Source: Streptacidiphilus fuscans
GTDB lineage: Bacteria > Actinomycetota > Actinomycetes > Streptomycetales > Streptomycetaceae
Direction: 5' to 3'
Assembly: GCF_015690355.1 (NCBI RefSeq)
Contig: NZ_JADPRT010000016.1
Coordinates: forward strand, 62,001-126,000
Length of the DNA stretch: 64,000 bases
The number at the start of each line of letters is the position of its first letter. Within the stretch, counting starts at the first letter, position 1. This document shows, piece by piece, positions 15,544-23,410 of the stretch. Below the pieces are notes generated by a model that saw only the letters and a list, made by a program, of their open reading frames with translations, had not been told where the DNA came from and made no database searches. The translations under genes were made by a program, and so were the position numbers.

Positions 15544-16404
15544 TCAGCGTGAGCCGCTGAGATGCGCGAAGAGCACCACGTTGCCGGTGTACTCATGGCG
15601 CGCCCGGTCGAAACCGCCGCCGCAGGTGATCACCCGCAACTGCGCACCGGGGCCCGGGCCGTAGACCTGGGCGGCCGGGAAGGCGGGCTTGGGGTAGGCC
15701 CGGACCTGGTCCACGGTGAAGACGGCCGTCCGGCCGTCCACGCGGTTGACGTCCACCTCCGCGCCGGGGCGCACGGCCGACAGGTTCCAGAAGACGGCCG
15801 GGCCGGTGGTGGTGTCGACATGACCGACGATCACCGACGTGCCCCGCTCCCCCGGCGCGGCCGAGTCCCGCAGCCAACCGGCCATGTGCGGCAGCGAGAA
15901 GGGCGGCAGTTCGGCCGCGCCCTTGCCGTCCATCCCCAGTCCGAGCAGGGGCGCGCTGAGCCGGACCGAGGGGATGGCGAGGGTCAGCGGCGTCGAGCGC
16001 GGCAGCATGGCGACGGCGGGCCGTAGCGAGGAGGCATGCGCCGGGCGCGCGACCTGCGCGGACGCGCTCCCCGGCCGGACCGCGTCGGACGCGGGCTGAC
16101 GGCCCTGCGCCGCGGCGACGACCGCCGCGCCCTGCCGGACCGCCTGGCTCCGCACATGCGCCCCGACCCCGAGTGCGGCCCCCGCCAACGCGACGGCCAG
16201 CAACCCGACGGACACCCCGCCCAGCGGACGCCGCAACGGCCGCCACGCGGGACGCGACGCGGCCCCGGACGCGCCTCCAGAACCGGATCCGGCCCCGGAG
16301 CCAGGCGAGCTCGGCGGACGGGGTGGACCGGGCGGACGGGGCGGGCGCGCCTGGCGACGACCCTTCGCCGTTCGCCCGGAACGGCGCTTGCTGGGTTCAG
16401 GCAT
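15544..16404 (-). CDS. Class F sortase
   Basis: A cysteine transpeptidase-like membrane protein of about 286 residues. The cytoplasmic N-terminus is basic and Pro/Gly/Ser-rich, followed by a helix near residues 65-80 (GVSVGLLAVALAGAALG) and the extracytoplasmic sortase barrel. VIVGHVDT carries the catalytic His, LRVITCGGGFD the catalytic Cys, and RARHEYTGNVV the Arg. The TxTCGG-less, VITCGGG form is typical of actinobacterial class F sortases, whose substrates are poorly known. ATG at 16404 overlaps the stop of the upstream secreted-protein gene; a GTG two codons earlier is an alternative. Pairing with that gene suggests substrate and enzyme, but the neighbour lacks a clear LPxTG/LAxTG. Confidence 0.88.
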   Translation of the reverse strand: MPEPSKRRSGRTAKGRRQARPPRPPGPPRPPSSPGSGAGSGSGGASGAASRPAWRPLRRPLGGVSVGLLAVALAGAALGVGAHVRSQAVRQGAAVVAAAQGRQPASDAVRPGSASAQVARPAHASSLRPAVAMLPRSTPLTLAIPSVRLSAPLLGLGMDGKGAAELPPFSLPHMAGWLRDSAAPGERGTSVIVGHVDTTTGPAVFWNLSAVRPGAEVDVNRVDGRTAVFTVDQVRAYPKPAFPAAQVYGPGPGAQLRVITCGGGFDRARHEYTGNVVLFAHLSGSR

Positions 16405-17074
16405 CCGCACTCGTCACCCTTCGTCGAAGCACCACGACGCTGTACACGGCCCCGGCCGTCAGCAGGATCCCGACCGCGCCGTCCCCGAACGTCCCCAGAC
16501 CTGTCCCCGAAGCGGACCCGGCGACGTCTGCGGAGGTGGTGGAGGAGGACCAGGACGCGGCCGAGGACGTCCTCGGCATGTCCCGCAGCCTGCTCTTCGC
16601 CGACGCGCCCCAGCCGCCGCCCGTCGCGGGCGCGCCGAGCCGAGCGACCGCCACCTGCCCGGCGGCGACCGGGCGTCCGGAGCAGACCTCGTGCACCAGG
16701 TAGGTGCCGGGCGCGGCATCGGGCGCGATCCTGGCCTCCGCGTAGAGCCCGCCGTCGGCGGCGAGCGCGAGCCCGACGGGTGCGGCGAAGGCCGGTGAGC
16801 TGACCTGGCCGGTGGCGACCCCGCCGCAGTCGGCGAAGGTCCGCAGATCGACGGTCCCGCCGGGCCGTGTCTCCGCGGGGTCGACGGTCAGCGTCTGCAG
16901 CACGGTGGGAGGCGCGATCCGCAGCGTGCCGCCGGGCGCGACGCTCTCCCCGACGGTGACCAGGGCCGTCCCGCCGGCGTCACCACCCCCGGGCTCCCCC
17001 GCGACCGCGGCGTGTGCCGCGACCGGCAACAGCAGCGCGGCACACGCGAACGCGGTCCGCAGGATGGCTGCCAT
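16397..17074 (-). CDS. Secreted, C-terminally membrane-anchored protein of unknown function
   Basis: I do not recognise this 225-residue protein. It has a signal peptide (LRTAFACAALLLPVAAHAAVA), a beta-rich domain with two cysteines (TFADCGGVATG and VHEVCSGRPV) that reads like a small immunoglobulin/Ca-sandwich fold (GTLRIAPPTVLQTLTVDP, APGTYLVHEVC), a Ser/Thr-rich stalk and a C-terminal helix GAVGILLTAGAVYSVVVLRR ending in RRR. That is the layout of sortase substrates, yet no LPxTG-like motif precedes the helix; the nearest text is GTGLGTFGD. AAGGAA lies eight bases before the ATG. The next gene overlaps it and encodes a class F sortase, so a functional pair is likely but unproved. Confidence 0.72.
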   Translation of the reverse strand: MAAILRTAFACAALLLPVAAHAAVAGEPGGGDAGGTALVTVGESVAPGGTLRIAPPTVLQTLTVDPAETRPGGTVDLRTFADCGGVATGQVSSPAFAAPVGLALAADGGLYAEARIAPDAAPGTYLVHEVCSGRPVAAGQVAVARLGAPATGGGWGASAKSRLRDMPRTSSAASWSSSTTSADVAGSASGTGLGTFGDGAVGILLTAGAVYSVVVLRRRVTSADA

Positions 17075-17108
17075 CGGGGGTTCCTTTCGGCCCGTCAGAT
17101 ATTCACTG

Positions 17109-17150
17109 ACTGACCGTTAGAAATATGACGATCGCCCGACTGTTCAAACA
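17109..17150 (-). promoter_or_regulatory. Promoter candidate of the secreted protein-sortase pair
   Basis: In this unusually AT-rich patch the minus strand shows TTGAAC, 16 bases, then TATTTC, followed by GGTCAGTCAGTGAATATCTGAC. The match to a sigma-70 promoter is moderate. No gene is present between 17075 and 17197. Confidence 0.35.
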
Positions 17151-17177
17151 TCCCGACACCCGTTCGGGCCCTCGGGT

Positions 17178-17206
17178 CCGGATCAGATCAGACCGGATCA
17201 GATCAG
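17178..17206. repeat. 14-bp direct repeat across a stop codon
   Basis: CCGGATCAGATCAG occurs at 17178-17191 and again at 17193-17206, period 15. The second copy includes the stop codon and last codons (Asp-Leu-Ile) of the HAD phosphatase, so the duplication lies at the gene's 3' edge and may be a slippage product. Confidence 0.6.
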
Positions 17207-18028
17207 GTCGATGAGCTCCGAGACGGACTTCACCACCCGCGACGGGCGGTAAGGGAACCGCTCCACCTCGTCCAGCGAGGTCAGCCCGCTCAGGACGAGG
17301 AAGGTCTTCAGCCCCGCCTCCATGCCCGACTTGATGTCGGTGTCCATCCGGTCGCCGATCATGGCCGTCGACTCGGAGTGGGCGTTCAGTGCGTTCAGCG
17401 CCTCACGCATCATCAGCGGGTTGGGCTTGCCCACGAAGTACGGCTCCACGCCCGTCGCCTTGGTGATCAGCGCTGCGACGGAGCCGGTGGCCGGCAGCAC
17501 GCCCTCGGTCGAGGGGCCGGTCTCGTCCGGGTTGGTGCAGATGAACCGCGCGCCCGCGTTGATCAGGCGGATCGCCTTGGTCAGCGCCTCGAAGCTGTAG
17601 GTGCGGGTCTCGCCGAGGACGACGTAGTCCGGGTTGGAGTCGGTGAGCACGTAGCCGACCTGGTGCAGCGCGGTGGTGAGGCCCGCCTCGCCGATGACGT
17701 ACGCGGTGCCACCGGGGCGCTGGCCCGCCAGGAACTTCGCGGTGGCCAGGGCGGAGGTCCAGATGCACTCCTCCGGGACGTCCAGGCCCATGCCGGCGAG
17801 GCGGGCGTGCAGGTCGCGCGGGGTGTAGATGGAGTTGTTGGTCAGCACCAGGAACGGCTTGCCGGACTCCCGCAGACGACGGATGAAGTCGTCCGCTCCG
17901 GGGATGATCGTTCCCTCGTGGACCAGAACGCCGTCCATGTCGGTCAGCCACGACTCGATCGGCTTGCGCTCGACGGGGTTCGCCTCGGCGGCGGAGTTGC
18001 TCTGAGCCACGACCGTTTCTCCACTCAT
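17198..18028 (-). CDS. HAD-superfamily subclass IIA (NagD-like) phosphatase
   Basis: A 276-residue HAD hydrolase with WLTDMDGVLVHEG (nucleophile Asp30 and acid Asp32), FLVLTNNSIYTPRDL (motif II), a C2 cap, GKPNPLMMREALN (motif III Lys) and AMIGDRMDTDIKSG (motif IV). This order and the GKPNP motif identify the NagD/p-nitrophenylphosphatase group that dephosphorylates nucleotides, sugar phosphates or phosphoglycolate. ATG at 18028 gives the usual length; GAGAAA lies upstream. It is followed, in reverse order, by a phosphonatase-like HAD gene, but a 134-bp gap with no overlap separates them, so co-transcription is uncertain. The physiological substrate cannot be read. Confidence 0.85.
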   Translation of the reverse strand: MSGETVVAQSNSAAEANPVERKPIESWLTDMDGVLVHEGTIIPGADDFIRRLRESGKPFLVLTNNSIYTPRDLHARLAGMGLDVPEECIWTSALATAKFLAGQRPGGTAYVIGEAGLTTALHQVGYVLTDSNPDYVVLGETRTYSFEALTKAIRLINAGARFICTNPDETGPSTEGVLPATGSVAALITKATGVEPYFVGKPNPLMMREALNALNAHSESTAMIGDRMDTDIKSGMEAGLKTFLVLSGLTSLDEVERFPYRPSRVVKSVSELIDLI

Positions 18029-18162
18029 GTGATCGCTGATCCGGTGAATGCGTAGTCTGCCCCGACCGCCACCCAGCCTAGTCCGCGCAGCAGCACGTCC
18101 GCGCACCGTCCCAGCAGGCAGGACAGTACGCGGACGTGGAGGCGCGATTTCGCGGCGGAGCG

Positions 18163-18879
18163 TCAGAGCACCAGCGCGGGCAGGTCGGCGACGCTGTTCA
18201 GCACCACGGTCGCGCCGTCGGCGCGCAGCCGCTCCGCCAGGTGGGCGCCGGTGAGGACGCCCGCCACCACGCTCGCGCCGGAGCGCACGCCGCACTGCAT
18301 GTCGTAGCCGGTGTCGCCGATGACGGCCATCTCCGCGACGCTGTCGGCGGCGGCGGTGCGCAGGAACGCGGCCAAGGCCAGGTCCGGGTAGGGGCGGCCG
18401 CGGCCGGCGTCGGCCGGGCAGAGGGCCAGGTCGACCAGGTTCTCCCAGCCCAGGGCGGCGATGATGGCCTGCTGCGTCGGGCCGGAGAAGCCGGTGGTCA
18501 GCACGACGGCGACGCCGGCGGCGCGGAGCTGCTTGATGGCGTCCTCGGCACCGGGGATCGCCACGACGTGGCCCTCGCCGACCATCCGCTCGTAGGCGGC
18601 CTCGAAGGCGACGTTGGCGCGCTGCGCCAGCTCCTCCTCGCCGAAGAGGCGACGGAAGACAGTGATCTTGCTCTCGCCCATAGTGGCGCGGACGTCGGCG
18701 AGCATCGCGTCGTGGCGCTCGCTGCCCGGCTCGACGCCGAGCTCGCTCGCCGCCGCCTCGAAGGCCAACTCGACCAGGCCGCCGTCGTGGACGGTGGTCC
18801 CGGCCATGTCCAGGACGACCAGCTTCACCTTGGTCGGGGTCGTGTCAGTGGTGACGGTCGTGTCAGTCGTCTCGGTCAT
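18163..18879 (-). CDS. Phosphonatase-like HAD hydrolase (PhnX-related)
   Basis: A 238-residue HAD enzyme whose motif I is DMAGTTVHD (Asp24), the DxAGT form shared by phosphonoacetaldehyde hydrolase and its relatives in place of the usual DxDxT. GRGRPYPDLA before motif IV has Arg where most HADs have Lys, also typical of this branch, and MGESKITVF in the cap may supply the Schiff-base lysine used to polarise the C-P bond. VIGDTGYDMQCG closes the active site. The family is known to travel with an FAD oxidoreductase that produces the phosphonoaldehyde, and exactly such a gene lies six bases upstream. It probably cleaves an aldehyde phosphonate; exact substrate unknown. Confidence 0.85.
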   Translation of the reverse strand: MTETTDTTVTTDTTPTKVKLVVLDMAGTTVHDGGLVELAFEAAASELGVEPGSERHDAMLADVRATMGESKITVFRRLFGEEELAQRANVAFEAAYERMVGEGHVVAIPGAEDAIKQLRAAGVAVVLTTGFSGPTQQAIIAALGWENLVDLALCPADAGRGRPYPDLALAAFLRTAAADSVAEMAVIGDTGYDMQCGVRSGASVVAGVLTGAHLAERLRADGATVVLNSVADLPALVL

Positions 18880-18885
18880 GGTCCG

Positions 18886-20007
18886 TCAGAGTCCCATCTC
18901 GTTCACAGTGTCCTCGCCGATCGCGGGCGAGCAGGTCATGCCACGGCCACCGGGGCCGGTCACCAGCCAGACGCCCTCGCGGACGCGCTCGCGGTGCACC
19001 ACGCGGGTGGTGTCCACGCACTGCGCGTACACGCCCGCCCAGCGGCGGCGGATCCGCGGCAGCGGGCGGCCGAGCAGGTCCTCGACGACGCCCTGGAGGT
19101 AGGCGTAGGGGTCCTCGTCGACGTCGAAGCCGAAGGGCTGGTCGTACTCGTGGGTGTCGCCGATGGTCAGCGAGCCGTCGCGGCGCTGGACCATCAGCAG
19201 CTGCATCCGGTGCTCGGCGGCGATCGGGTCCTGGGCCTGAGCGGCGTTCAGCTCGGTCAGGGCCGGGCCCTGGTAGGCGGGGTAGTAGCGGAAGGAGTCG
19301 CCGTCGGCGACCGAGGTGGTGAGCACCTCGTCCAGCGGGTCGGTCTGCATCATCTGCAGCCGGACCCGGCGCACCGGAAGCTCCGGGGCCAACTCGCGGA
19401 CCATGCCGCCGAGCCAGGCGCCGGTGCAGAGCACCACGGCGTCGCCGGTGTGCAGCTCGCCGCGGTCGTCACGGACGGCGTTCTCGCCGACGACCTCGCG
19501 GACCTCGCGCCCACCGAGGAAGGTGTAGCGGCCGGTGGCGCGCAGGTGGTCCTGGAGGGCGAGCTGGGTGACGCGCGGCTCGACCTGGGCGTCGGTGGAC
19601 GACCACAGCGCGCCGAGCAGCTTGCCGCCGAGGGCCGGGTTGAGGGCCCGGGTGGCGTCCGCGTCGAGCAGCTCCCAGCCGCGGAGGGCGGCGTCGGGAC
19701 GGGCCACGACCTCCTCCGCGACGGCCAGTTCGGCGTCGGTGCGGACGACCGTCAGCGAGCCGGAGGCGCGGAAGCCCACGTCGGGCACCTCCGCGGCTAT
19801 GGACTCCCACAGCTCCCGGGCACGCAGCGCGGTGTCCAGTTCCGCGCCGACGGACCGACCGCTCACCCAGACCAGGCCGAAGTTGCGCACGGACGCGCCG
19901 CGCGACTGCTCCTCCCGCTCGAGATGGACGACCTCATGACCGCGCTGGATCGCATGCCAGGCATGCATCGTTCCCAGCGCTCCTGCTCCCACAACGATGA
20001 CCTTCAC
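18886..20007 (-). CDS. FAD-dependent oxidoreductase of the phosphonate-associated type
   Basis: A 373-residue DAO-family flavoprotein. VKVIVVGAGALGTMHAWHA is the N-terminal Rossmann FAD motif, REEQSRGASVRNFGLVWVSG the second block, and TGPGGRGMTCSPAIGED the C-terminal FAD contact. Members of this clade occur beside phosphonatase-like HAD enzymes and are proposed to oxidatively deaminate aminoethylphosphonate relatives (such as N-methylated forms) to phosphonoacetaldehyde. The neighbour six bases downstream fits that. GTG at 20007 is chosen: AAGG lies eight bases before it and the FAD motif begins at residue 2; an upstream frame adds a non-conserved 42 residues. A GntR-type box lies about 80 bases upstream. 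Confidence 0.85.
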   Translation of the reverse strand: MKVIVVGAGALGTMHAWHAIQRGHEVVHLEREEQSRGASVRNFGLVWVSGRSVGAELDTALRARELWESIAAEVPDVGFRASGSLTVVRTDAELAVAEEVVARPDAALRGWELLDADATRALNPALGGKLLGALWSSTDAQVEPRVTQLALQDHLRATGRYTFLGGREVREVVGENAVRDDRGELHTGDAVVLCTGAWLGGMVRELAPELPVRRVRLQMMQTDPLDEVLTTSVADGDSFRYYPAYQGPALTELNAAQAQDPIAAEHRMQLLMVQRRDGSLTIGDTHEYDQPFGFDVDEDPYAYLQGVVEDLLGRPLPRIRRRWAGVYAQCVDTTRVVHRERVREGVWLVTGPGGRGMTCSPAIGEDTVNEMGL

Positions 20008-20083
20008 GTCGTCGACCTTCGATCTCCCCGGTTGCGCGACGGGACCTTCCCGGTGAATCCAGCATGAACAGGAACGGCACGTT

Positions 20084-20095
20084 TGGACTAGACCC
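20084..20095 (-). promoter_or_regulatory. GntR/HutC-type operator upstream of the phosphonate genes
   Basis: TGGACTAGACCC reads as GGGTCTAGTCCA on the minus strand, one base away from the palindrome GGTCTAGACC that HutC-type GntR repressors bind. It lies between the gntR-type gene and the oxidoreductase start, 77 bases before the GTG, where it could control both the operon and the regulator's downstream transcript. Confidence 0.5.
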
Positions 20096-20166
20096 GTTAT
20101 CTTCTCGTGACCGTTCCCGCCTGTTCTTCTCCTCACACAACCGGAGAGCGGGGGCCTCAGCGCGGC

Positions 20167-20865
20167 TCAGCGCTCGGCCTTGAGCTCCGTCCAGAAGCTG
20201 AAGCGGTCGCCTCGGTAGAGCGTGCGGACCCGCTCGAACGGGCGGCCGTCCGGGTCCCAACTACGGCGGTGCAGCAGCAACATGGGCAGCGCCGGAGGCG
20301 TGCCGATCAGCAGCGCCTCGCGCGGGGTGGCCAGCACCGTCTCGATCCGCTCCTCACCCCCGCCGGAGAACAGACCGCCCGCCTCCTGCGCGTAGGCGTA
20401 GAAGGAGCCGTTCGGGTCGAAGTCCTGGTCCATCCGCGGCAGCAGCGCCGTCGGGGCGTAGGTCGACTCCAGGCCGACCCGCTCGTCGTCGACCAGCAGC
20501 ACGCGCTCCAGATGCCAGACGAAGTCGCCGCGCTCGACGCCGAGTTCACGCGCCGCCTCGGCGTCGGCGGCGAACCGCTCCAGGCCGATCAGAGCACGTC
20601 CCGGCACGTGGCCGCGGCGGCGGACGCCCTCGGTGTAGCTGCCGAGCGAGAGCGGCTGCTCGATCTTGGGACCGGCGACGACGGTGCCGCGCCCCTGGCG
20701 GCGGACCCGGCCCTCCAGCAGCAGCTCGCGCAGGGCGAGCCGGAGCGTCTCGCGGGCCACGCCGTAGCGCTCGGCCAGCTCGCGCTCGGCGGGCAGCGTC
20801 GCTCCCTCACCCAACTCGGTCAGCAGATCCGACAGTTGGGCCTTGGCGAGGTAGTACTTGGGCAT
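20167..20865 (-). CDS. GntR/HutC-family transcriptional regulator
   Basis: A 232-residue regulator with an N-terminal winged helix (SDLLTELGEGATLPAERELA then ERYGVARETLRLALRELLLE) and a C-terminal UTRA ligand domain (WHLERVLLVDDERVGLESTY, FSFWTELKAER at the very end). UTRA domains bind small sugars, histidine derivatives or phosphonates. It sits upstream of the phosphonatase-like pair in the same direction, with a HutC-type box between, so it is probably their ligand-responsive repressor. The ATG at 20865 has GGAG nine bases upstream and gives MPKYYLAKAQLSDLL; longer frames run into the sortase gene in a different frame. Its sequence is not close enough to call DasR. Confidence 0.85.
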   Translation of the reverse strand: MPKYYLAKAQLSDLLTELGEGATLPAERELAERYGVARETLRLALRELLLEGRVRRQGRGTVVAGPKIEQPLSLGSYTEGVRRRGHVPGRALIGLERFAADAEAARELGVERGDFVWHLERVLLVDDERVGLESTYAPTALLPRMDQDFDPNGSFYAYAQEAGGLFSGGGEERIETVLATPREALLIGTPPALPMLLLHRRSWDPDGRPFERVRTLYRGDRFSFWTELKAER

Positions 20866-20945
20866 CCGACCGTGCTCCGGGATGCCGGCGCGGACGGGCG
20901 CGCCCGGGGAGTGCGGCAGGCGCGGGGCCTGCGAGGGTGGTGGGC

Positions 20946-21782
20946 TCACCCTCCCACGGTAGCCGGACGGGGTTGCTGCCCGACGAGATGGCCCCAGAGC
21001 ACCATCCGGTAGAGCGAGGTGAACGCCGGGGTGCAGGTGGTCAGCGTGATGTAGTGGCCGGGCGTGCGGTAGCCGTACTGCGCGGAGGGGTGCACCGAGC
21101 TGTACGGCTCGGGCAGGATCACCGTGCCGTCGGACGCCTCGGTCTGCGGCAGGACCGAGTCGATCCGGTAGACGTAGTCCCAGCCCTGGACCTCGACGAT
21201 GACGACGTCGCCCACGTGCACCTGGTCCAGGTAGCGGAACGGCTGCCCGTGGGTGTTGCGGTGCCCGGCCACCGCGAAGTTGCCGGGCTGGCCGGGCATG
21301 GCCGTGCCCGGGTAGTGGCCGATGTAGCCGTGGTTGAGCACCGCGTACTTGTCGACGCCCTCGGCGACCGGGAAGACCAGGCCGAGCACCGGGATCCGGA
21401 TCACCGCGAAGGCGGGCAGGTCGCGGACCATGCTGTTGATGCCGTACCCGCTGCTGACCCAGCCGCCCGAGCCCGACCCGCCGGTCGCACCTCCCGCCAG
21501 GGCGGCCCCGCCGCGGGGCGAGGCGGAGGCAGTGCCGGACGGGCTCGGCGAGGCGGACCCGGACGCGACCCCGGACGGCGCCGCCGAGGCCTGGGCGTTG
21601 GCCTCCGCGTCCCACTGCTGCTCCAGCTGGGCGACCGTCTGCGCGGCGTTGGCGTCGGCGGTGTGGTTGGTCCACCACAGCTCGTAGGTGGCCAGCAGCA
21701 CCAGCACCAGCCCGAAGGTGACGGCCAGTTCGCCGAAGAGGATGAGACCGCGGCGCAGTCCCCACAACCACCGCGGTCCCAT
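20946..21782 (-). CDS. Class E sortase
   Basis: A 278-residue membrane-bound sortase. An N-terminal helix (LILFGELAVTFGLVLVLLAT) is followed by a Ser/Pro/Gly-rich extracytoplasmic linker and the catalytic domain: FAVAGHRNTHGQPF with the His, YITLTTCTPAF with the Cys and YRMVLWGHL with the Arg. The TLTTC motif and LxTxG-dependent chaplin anchoring are characteristic of class E enzymes in Streptomyces, which join LAxTG proteins to the wall during aerial growth. ATG has GAGGGG six bases upstream; a GTG two codons earlier is possible. No substrate gene adjoins, unlike the usual tandem of two srtE genes. Confidence 0.9.
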   Translation of the reverse strand: MGPRWLWGLRRGLILFGELAVTFGLVLVLLATYELWWTNHTADANAAQTVAQLEQQWDAEANAQASAAPSGVASGSASPSPSGTASASPRGGAALAGGATGGSGSGGWVSSGYGINSMVRDLPAFAVIRIPVLGLVFPVAEGVDKYAVLNHGYIGHYPGTAMPGQPGNFAVAGHRNTHGQPFRYLDQVHVGDVVIVEVQGWDYVYRIDSVLPQTEASDGTVILPEPYSSVHPSAQYGYRTPGHYITLTTCTPAFTSLYRMVLWGHLVGQQPRPATVGG

Positions 21783-21832
21783 GCGCACCCCCTCGAGCGA
21801 ACCCTTGGTGCGTTTCCCGTGCCCCGTGCTTT

Positions 21833-21849
21833 CCTGACGGTGCGTCAGG
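21833..21849 (-). terminator. Stem-loop directly after the adenosine deaminase stop
   Basis: CCTGACG and CGTCAGG form a 7-bp stem around a 3-base loop, touching the stop codon. No T-run follows, so it may be a factor-dependent terminator or an mRNA end. Confidence 0.4.
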
Positions 21850-22878
21850 CTACGCCTGGGCGCGCCAGGCCGCCAGATGCGTGTCGATGTCGTCCAGCAG
21901 TCGGGCCTTGCCGGCCTCGTCCTGGAACGAGGAGCGCACCGCCTGCCGGGCCAGCTCCGCGACCCCGGCCTCGTCCAGTCCGAGCAGGTCGGCGACCACC
22001 TCGTACTCGCGGTTGAGGTCGGTGCCGAACATCGGCGGGTCGTCGCTGTTGACGGTGACGACCAGCCCCGCGTCGACCATCTGCCGGATCGGGTGGTCCT
22101 CCATCCGCTCGACCACGCGGGTGGCGATGTTGGACGTCGGGCAGACCTCCAGCGGGATCCGGTGCTCGCCCAGGTAGTCGATGAGGGCCGGGTCCTTGAC
22201 GGACTGCGTCCCGTGGCCGATGCGCTCCGCGCCCAGGTGGCGCAGGGCGTCCCAGACCGTCTCCGGTCCGGTGCTCTCGCCCGCGTGGGGGACGCTGTGC
22301 AGACCGGCCGCGCGGGCCCGGTCGAAGAACGGCTGGAACTGCGGCCGCGGCACGCCGATCTCCGGCCCGCCCAGCCCGAAGCTGACCAGCCCGTCCGGGC
22401 GCAGCCCGAGCGCCAGCTTCTCGGTCACCTCGGCGGACTCCAGCCCGGCCTCGCCGGGGATGTCGAAGCACCAGCGCAGCACGATCCCGAGATCGCGCTC
22501 GGCCGCGTGTCTGGCGTCCTCGATGGCCTCCATGAACGCCTCGCCCGGGATGCCGCGCTTGACGGAGCTGTAGGGAGTGACCGTCAGCTCGGCGTAGCGG
22601 ATGTTCTGCCGGACCATGTCCTCGGCCACGCCGTAGGTCAGCGCCCGCACGTCCTCCGCGTCGCGGATCAGGTCCACCACGGAGAGGTAGACCTCGATGA
22701 AGTGCGCGAAGTCGGTGAACTCGAAGTACTCGGCCAGCGCCGCCGGGTCCGCGGGCACGTCGGTGCGCCCCTCGTACCGCGCGGCCAGCCCGGCCACGAC
22801 ATGCGGGGACGCCGAGCCGACATGGTGCACATGCAGCTCCGCCTTGGGCAGACCGGCGACGAACGCCCGCATCGACAT
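21850..22878 (-). CDS. add: Adenosine deaminase family protein
   Basis: A 342-residue metal-dependent amidohydrolase. AELHVHHVGSASPHVV has the His-x-His metal ligands at the start, HSVPHAGESTGPETVWDAL the substrate His and Glu, RIGHGTQSVKDP another metal-site segment, and VTVNSDDPPMFGT the catalytic Asp pair. The fold deaminates adenosine or related 6-aminopurines to inosine-type products in purine salvage. The N-terminal motif is HVHHVGSAS instead of the common HLHLEGSL/T, a variant that also occurs in other streptomycete enzymes, so aminodeoxyfutalosine or a modified adenosine is an alternative substrate. ATG is preceded by AAGGAAG at six bases. Divergent from the WXG-type cassette. Confidence 0.85.
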   Translation of the reverse strand: MSMRAFVAGLPKAELHVHHVGSASPHVVAGLAARYEGRTDVPADPAALAEYFEFTDFAHFIEVYLSVVDLIRDAEDVRALTYGVAEDMVRQNIRYAELTVTPYSSVKRGIPGEAFMEAIEDARHAAERDLGIVLRWCFDIPGEAGLESAEVTEKLALGLRPDGLVSFGLGGPEIGVPRPQFQPFFDRARAAGLHSVPHAGESTGPETVWDALRHLGAERIGHGTQSVKDPALIDYLGEHRIPLEVCPTSNIATRVVERMEDHPIRQMVDAGLVVTVNSDDPPMFGTDLNREYEVVADLLGLDEAGVAELARQAVRSSFQDEAGKARLLDDIDTHLAAWRAQA

Positions 22879-23011
22879 GCTGCTTCCTTCCATTTCATGA
22901 CTCATCCGCACCGGGCGGACAGACCGGTCACAGCCTCTCACGGGGTGGGATAGCGTGGCGGCGACACTGAAACGCTCCGGGCGCGGCCCGGATCGGGGGA
23001 ACAGGGGAACA

Positions 23012-23410
23012 GTGGCGAACTTCTATCGGGTGGATCTCGACACCCTGGGGCGGATGACCTCCGCACTGCAGCAGGCCGGGGACCAGATGGACGCCGCGCT
23101 GCGCATGATGACCGGCGGCGCGGACGGCGACCAGATCGGCACGGACGAACTCAACCGGGCCACACAGGACTTCCAGAGCACCTGGCAGTACGGGCTGGGC
23201 CAGCTCAAGCAGAGCCTCAAGGACACCGACGACGGCCTCAAGCAGGCGAAGTCGGGCTACCAGCAGATGGAGGACGCGCTCAGCCAGGCGCTGAACCAGG
23301 TCAGCTCCCAGGAGGTGCAGCCGCTGGGCGCGCAGATCGACCAGCTGGCGCCCAACACCGGCGTCATGCAGCCGGGCGCGACTCCCGCCGCGGGGGGTGG
23401 TGCAAAGTGA
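23012..23410 (+). CDS. WXG100-like/ESX-type small protein
   Basis: A 132-residue helical protein: VDLDTLGRMTSALQQAGDQM and DELNRATQDFQSTWQYGLGQ, then LKQSLKDTDDGLKQAKSGYQ and a Pro/Gly tail. Two long helices around a Trp in a turn and a length near 100 before the tail are the plan of WXG100 (ESX) proteins that are exported by, or chaperone cargo of, type VII secretion. The WxG itself is not exact (TWQYG). GTG is chosen as start with AGGGG five to six bases upstream; earlier in-frame codons have no ribosome-binding site. Its stop overlaps the GTG of the next gene in GTGA, so the two are translated together. Confidence 0.72.
   Translation: MANFYRVDLDTLGRMTSALQQAGDQMDAALRMMTGGADGDQIGTDELNRATQDFQSTWQYGLGQLKQSLKDTDDGLKQAKSGYQQMEDALSQALNQVSSQEVQPLGAQIDQLAPNTGVMQPGATPAAGGGAK

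Noticed and set aside
20167..20865. The GntR regulator could be DasR itself
   Set aside because: It is a HutC-type protein, but its place beside phosphonatase-like genes and its sequence as read do not support DasR, which normally lies in the dasABC region.
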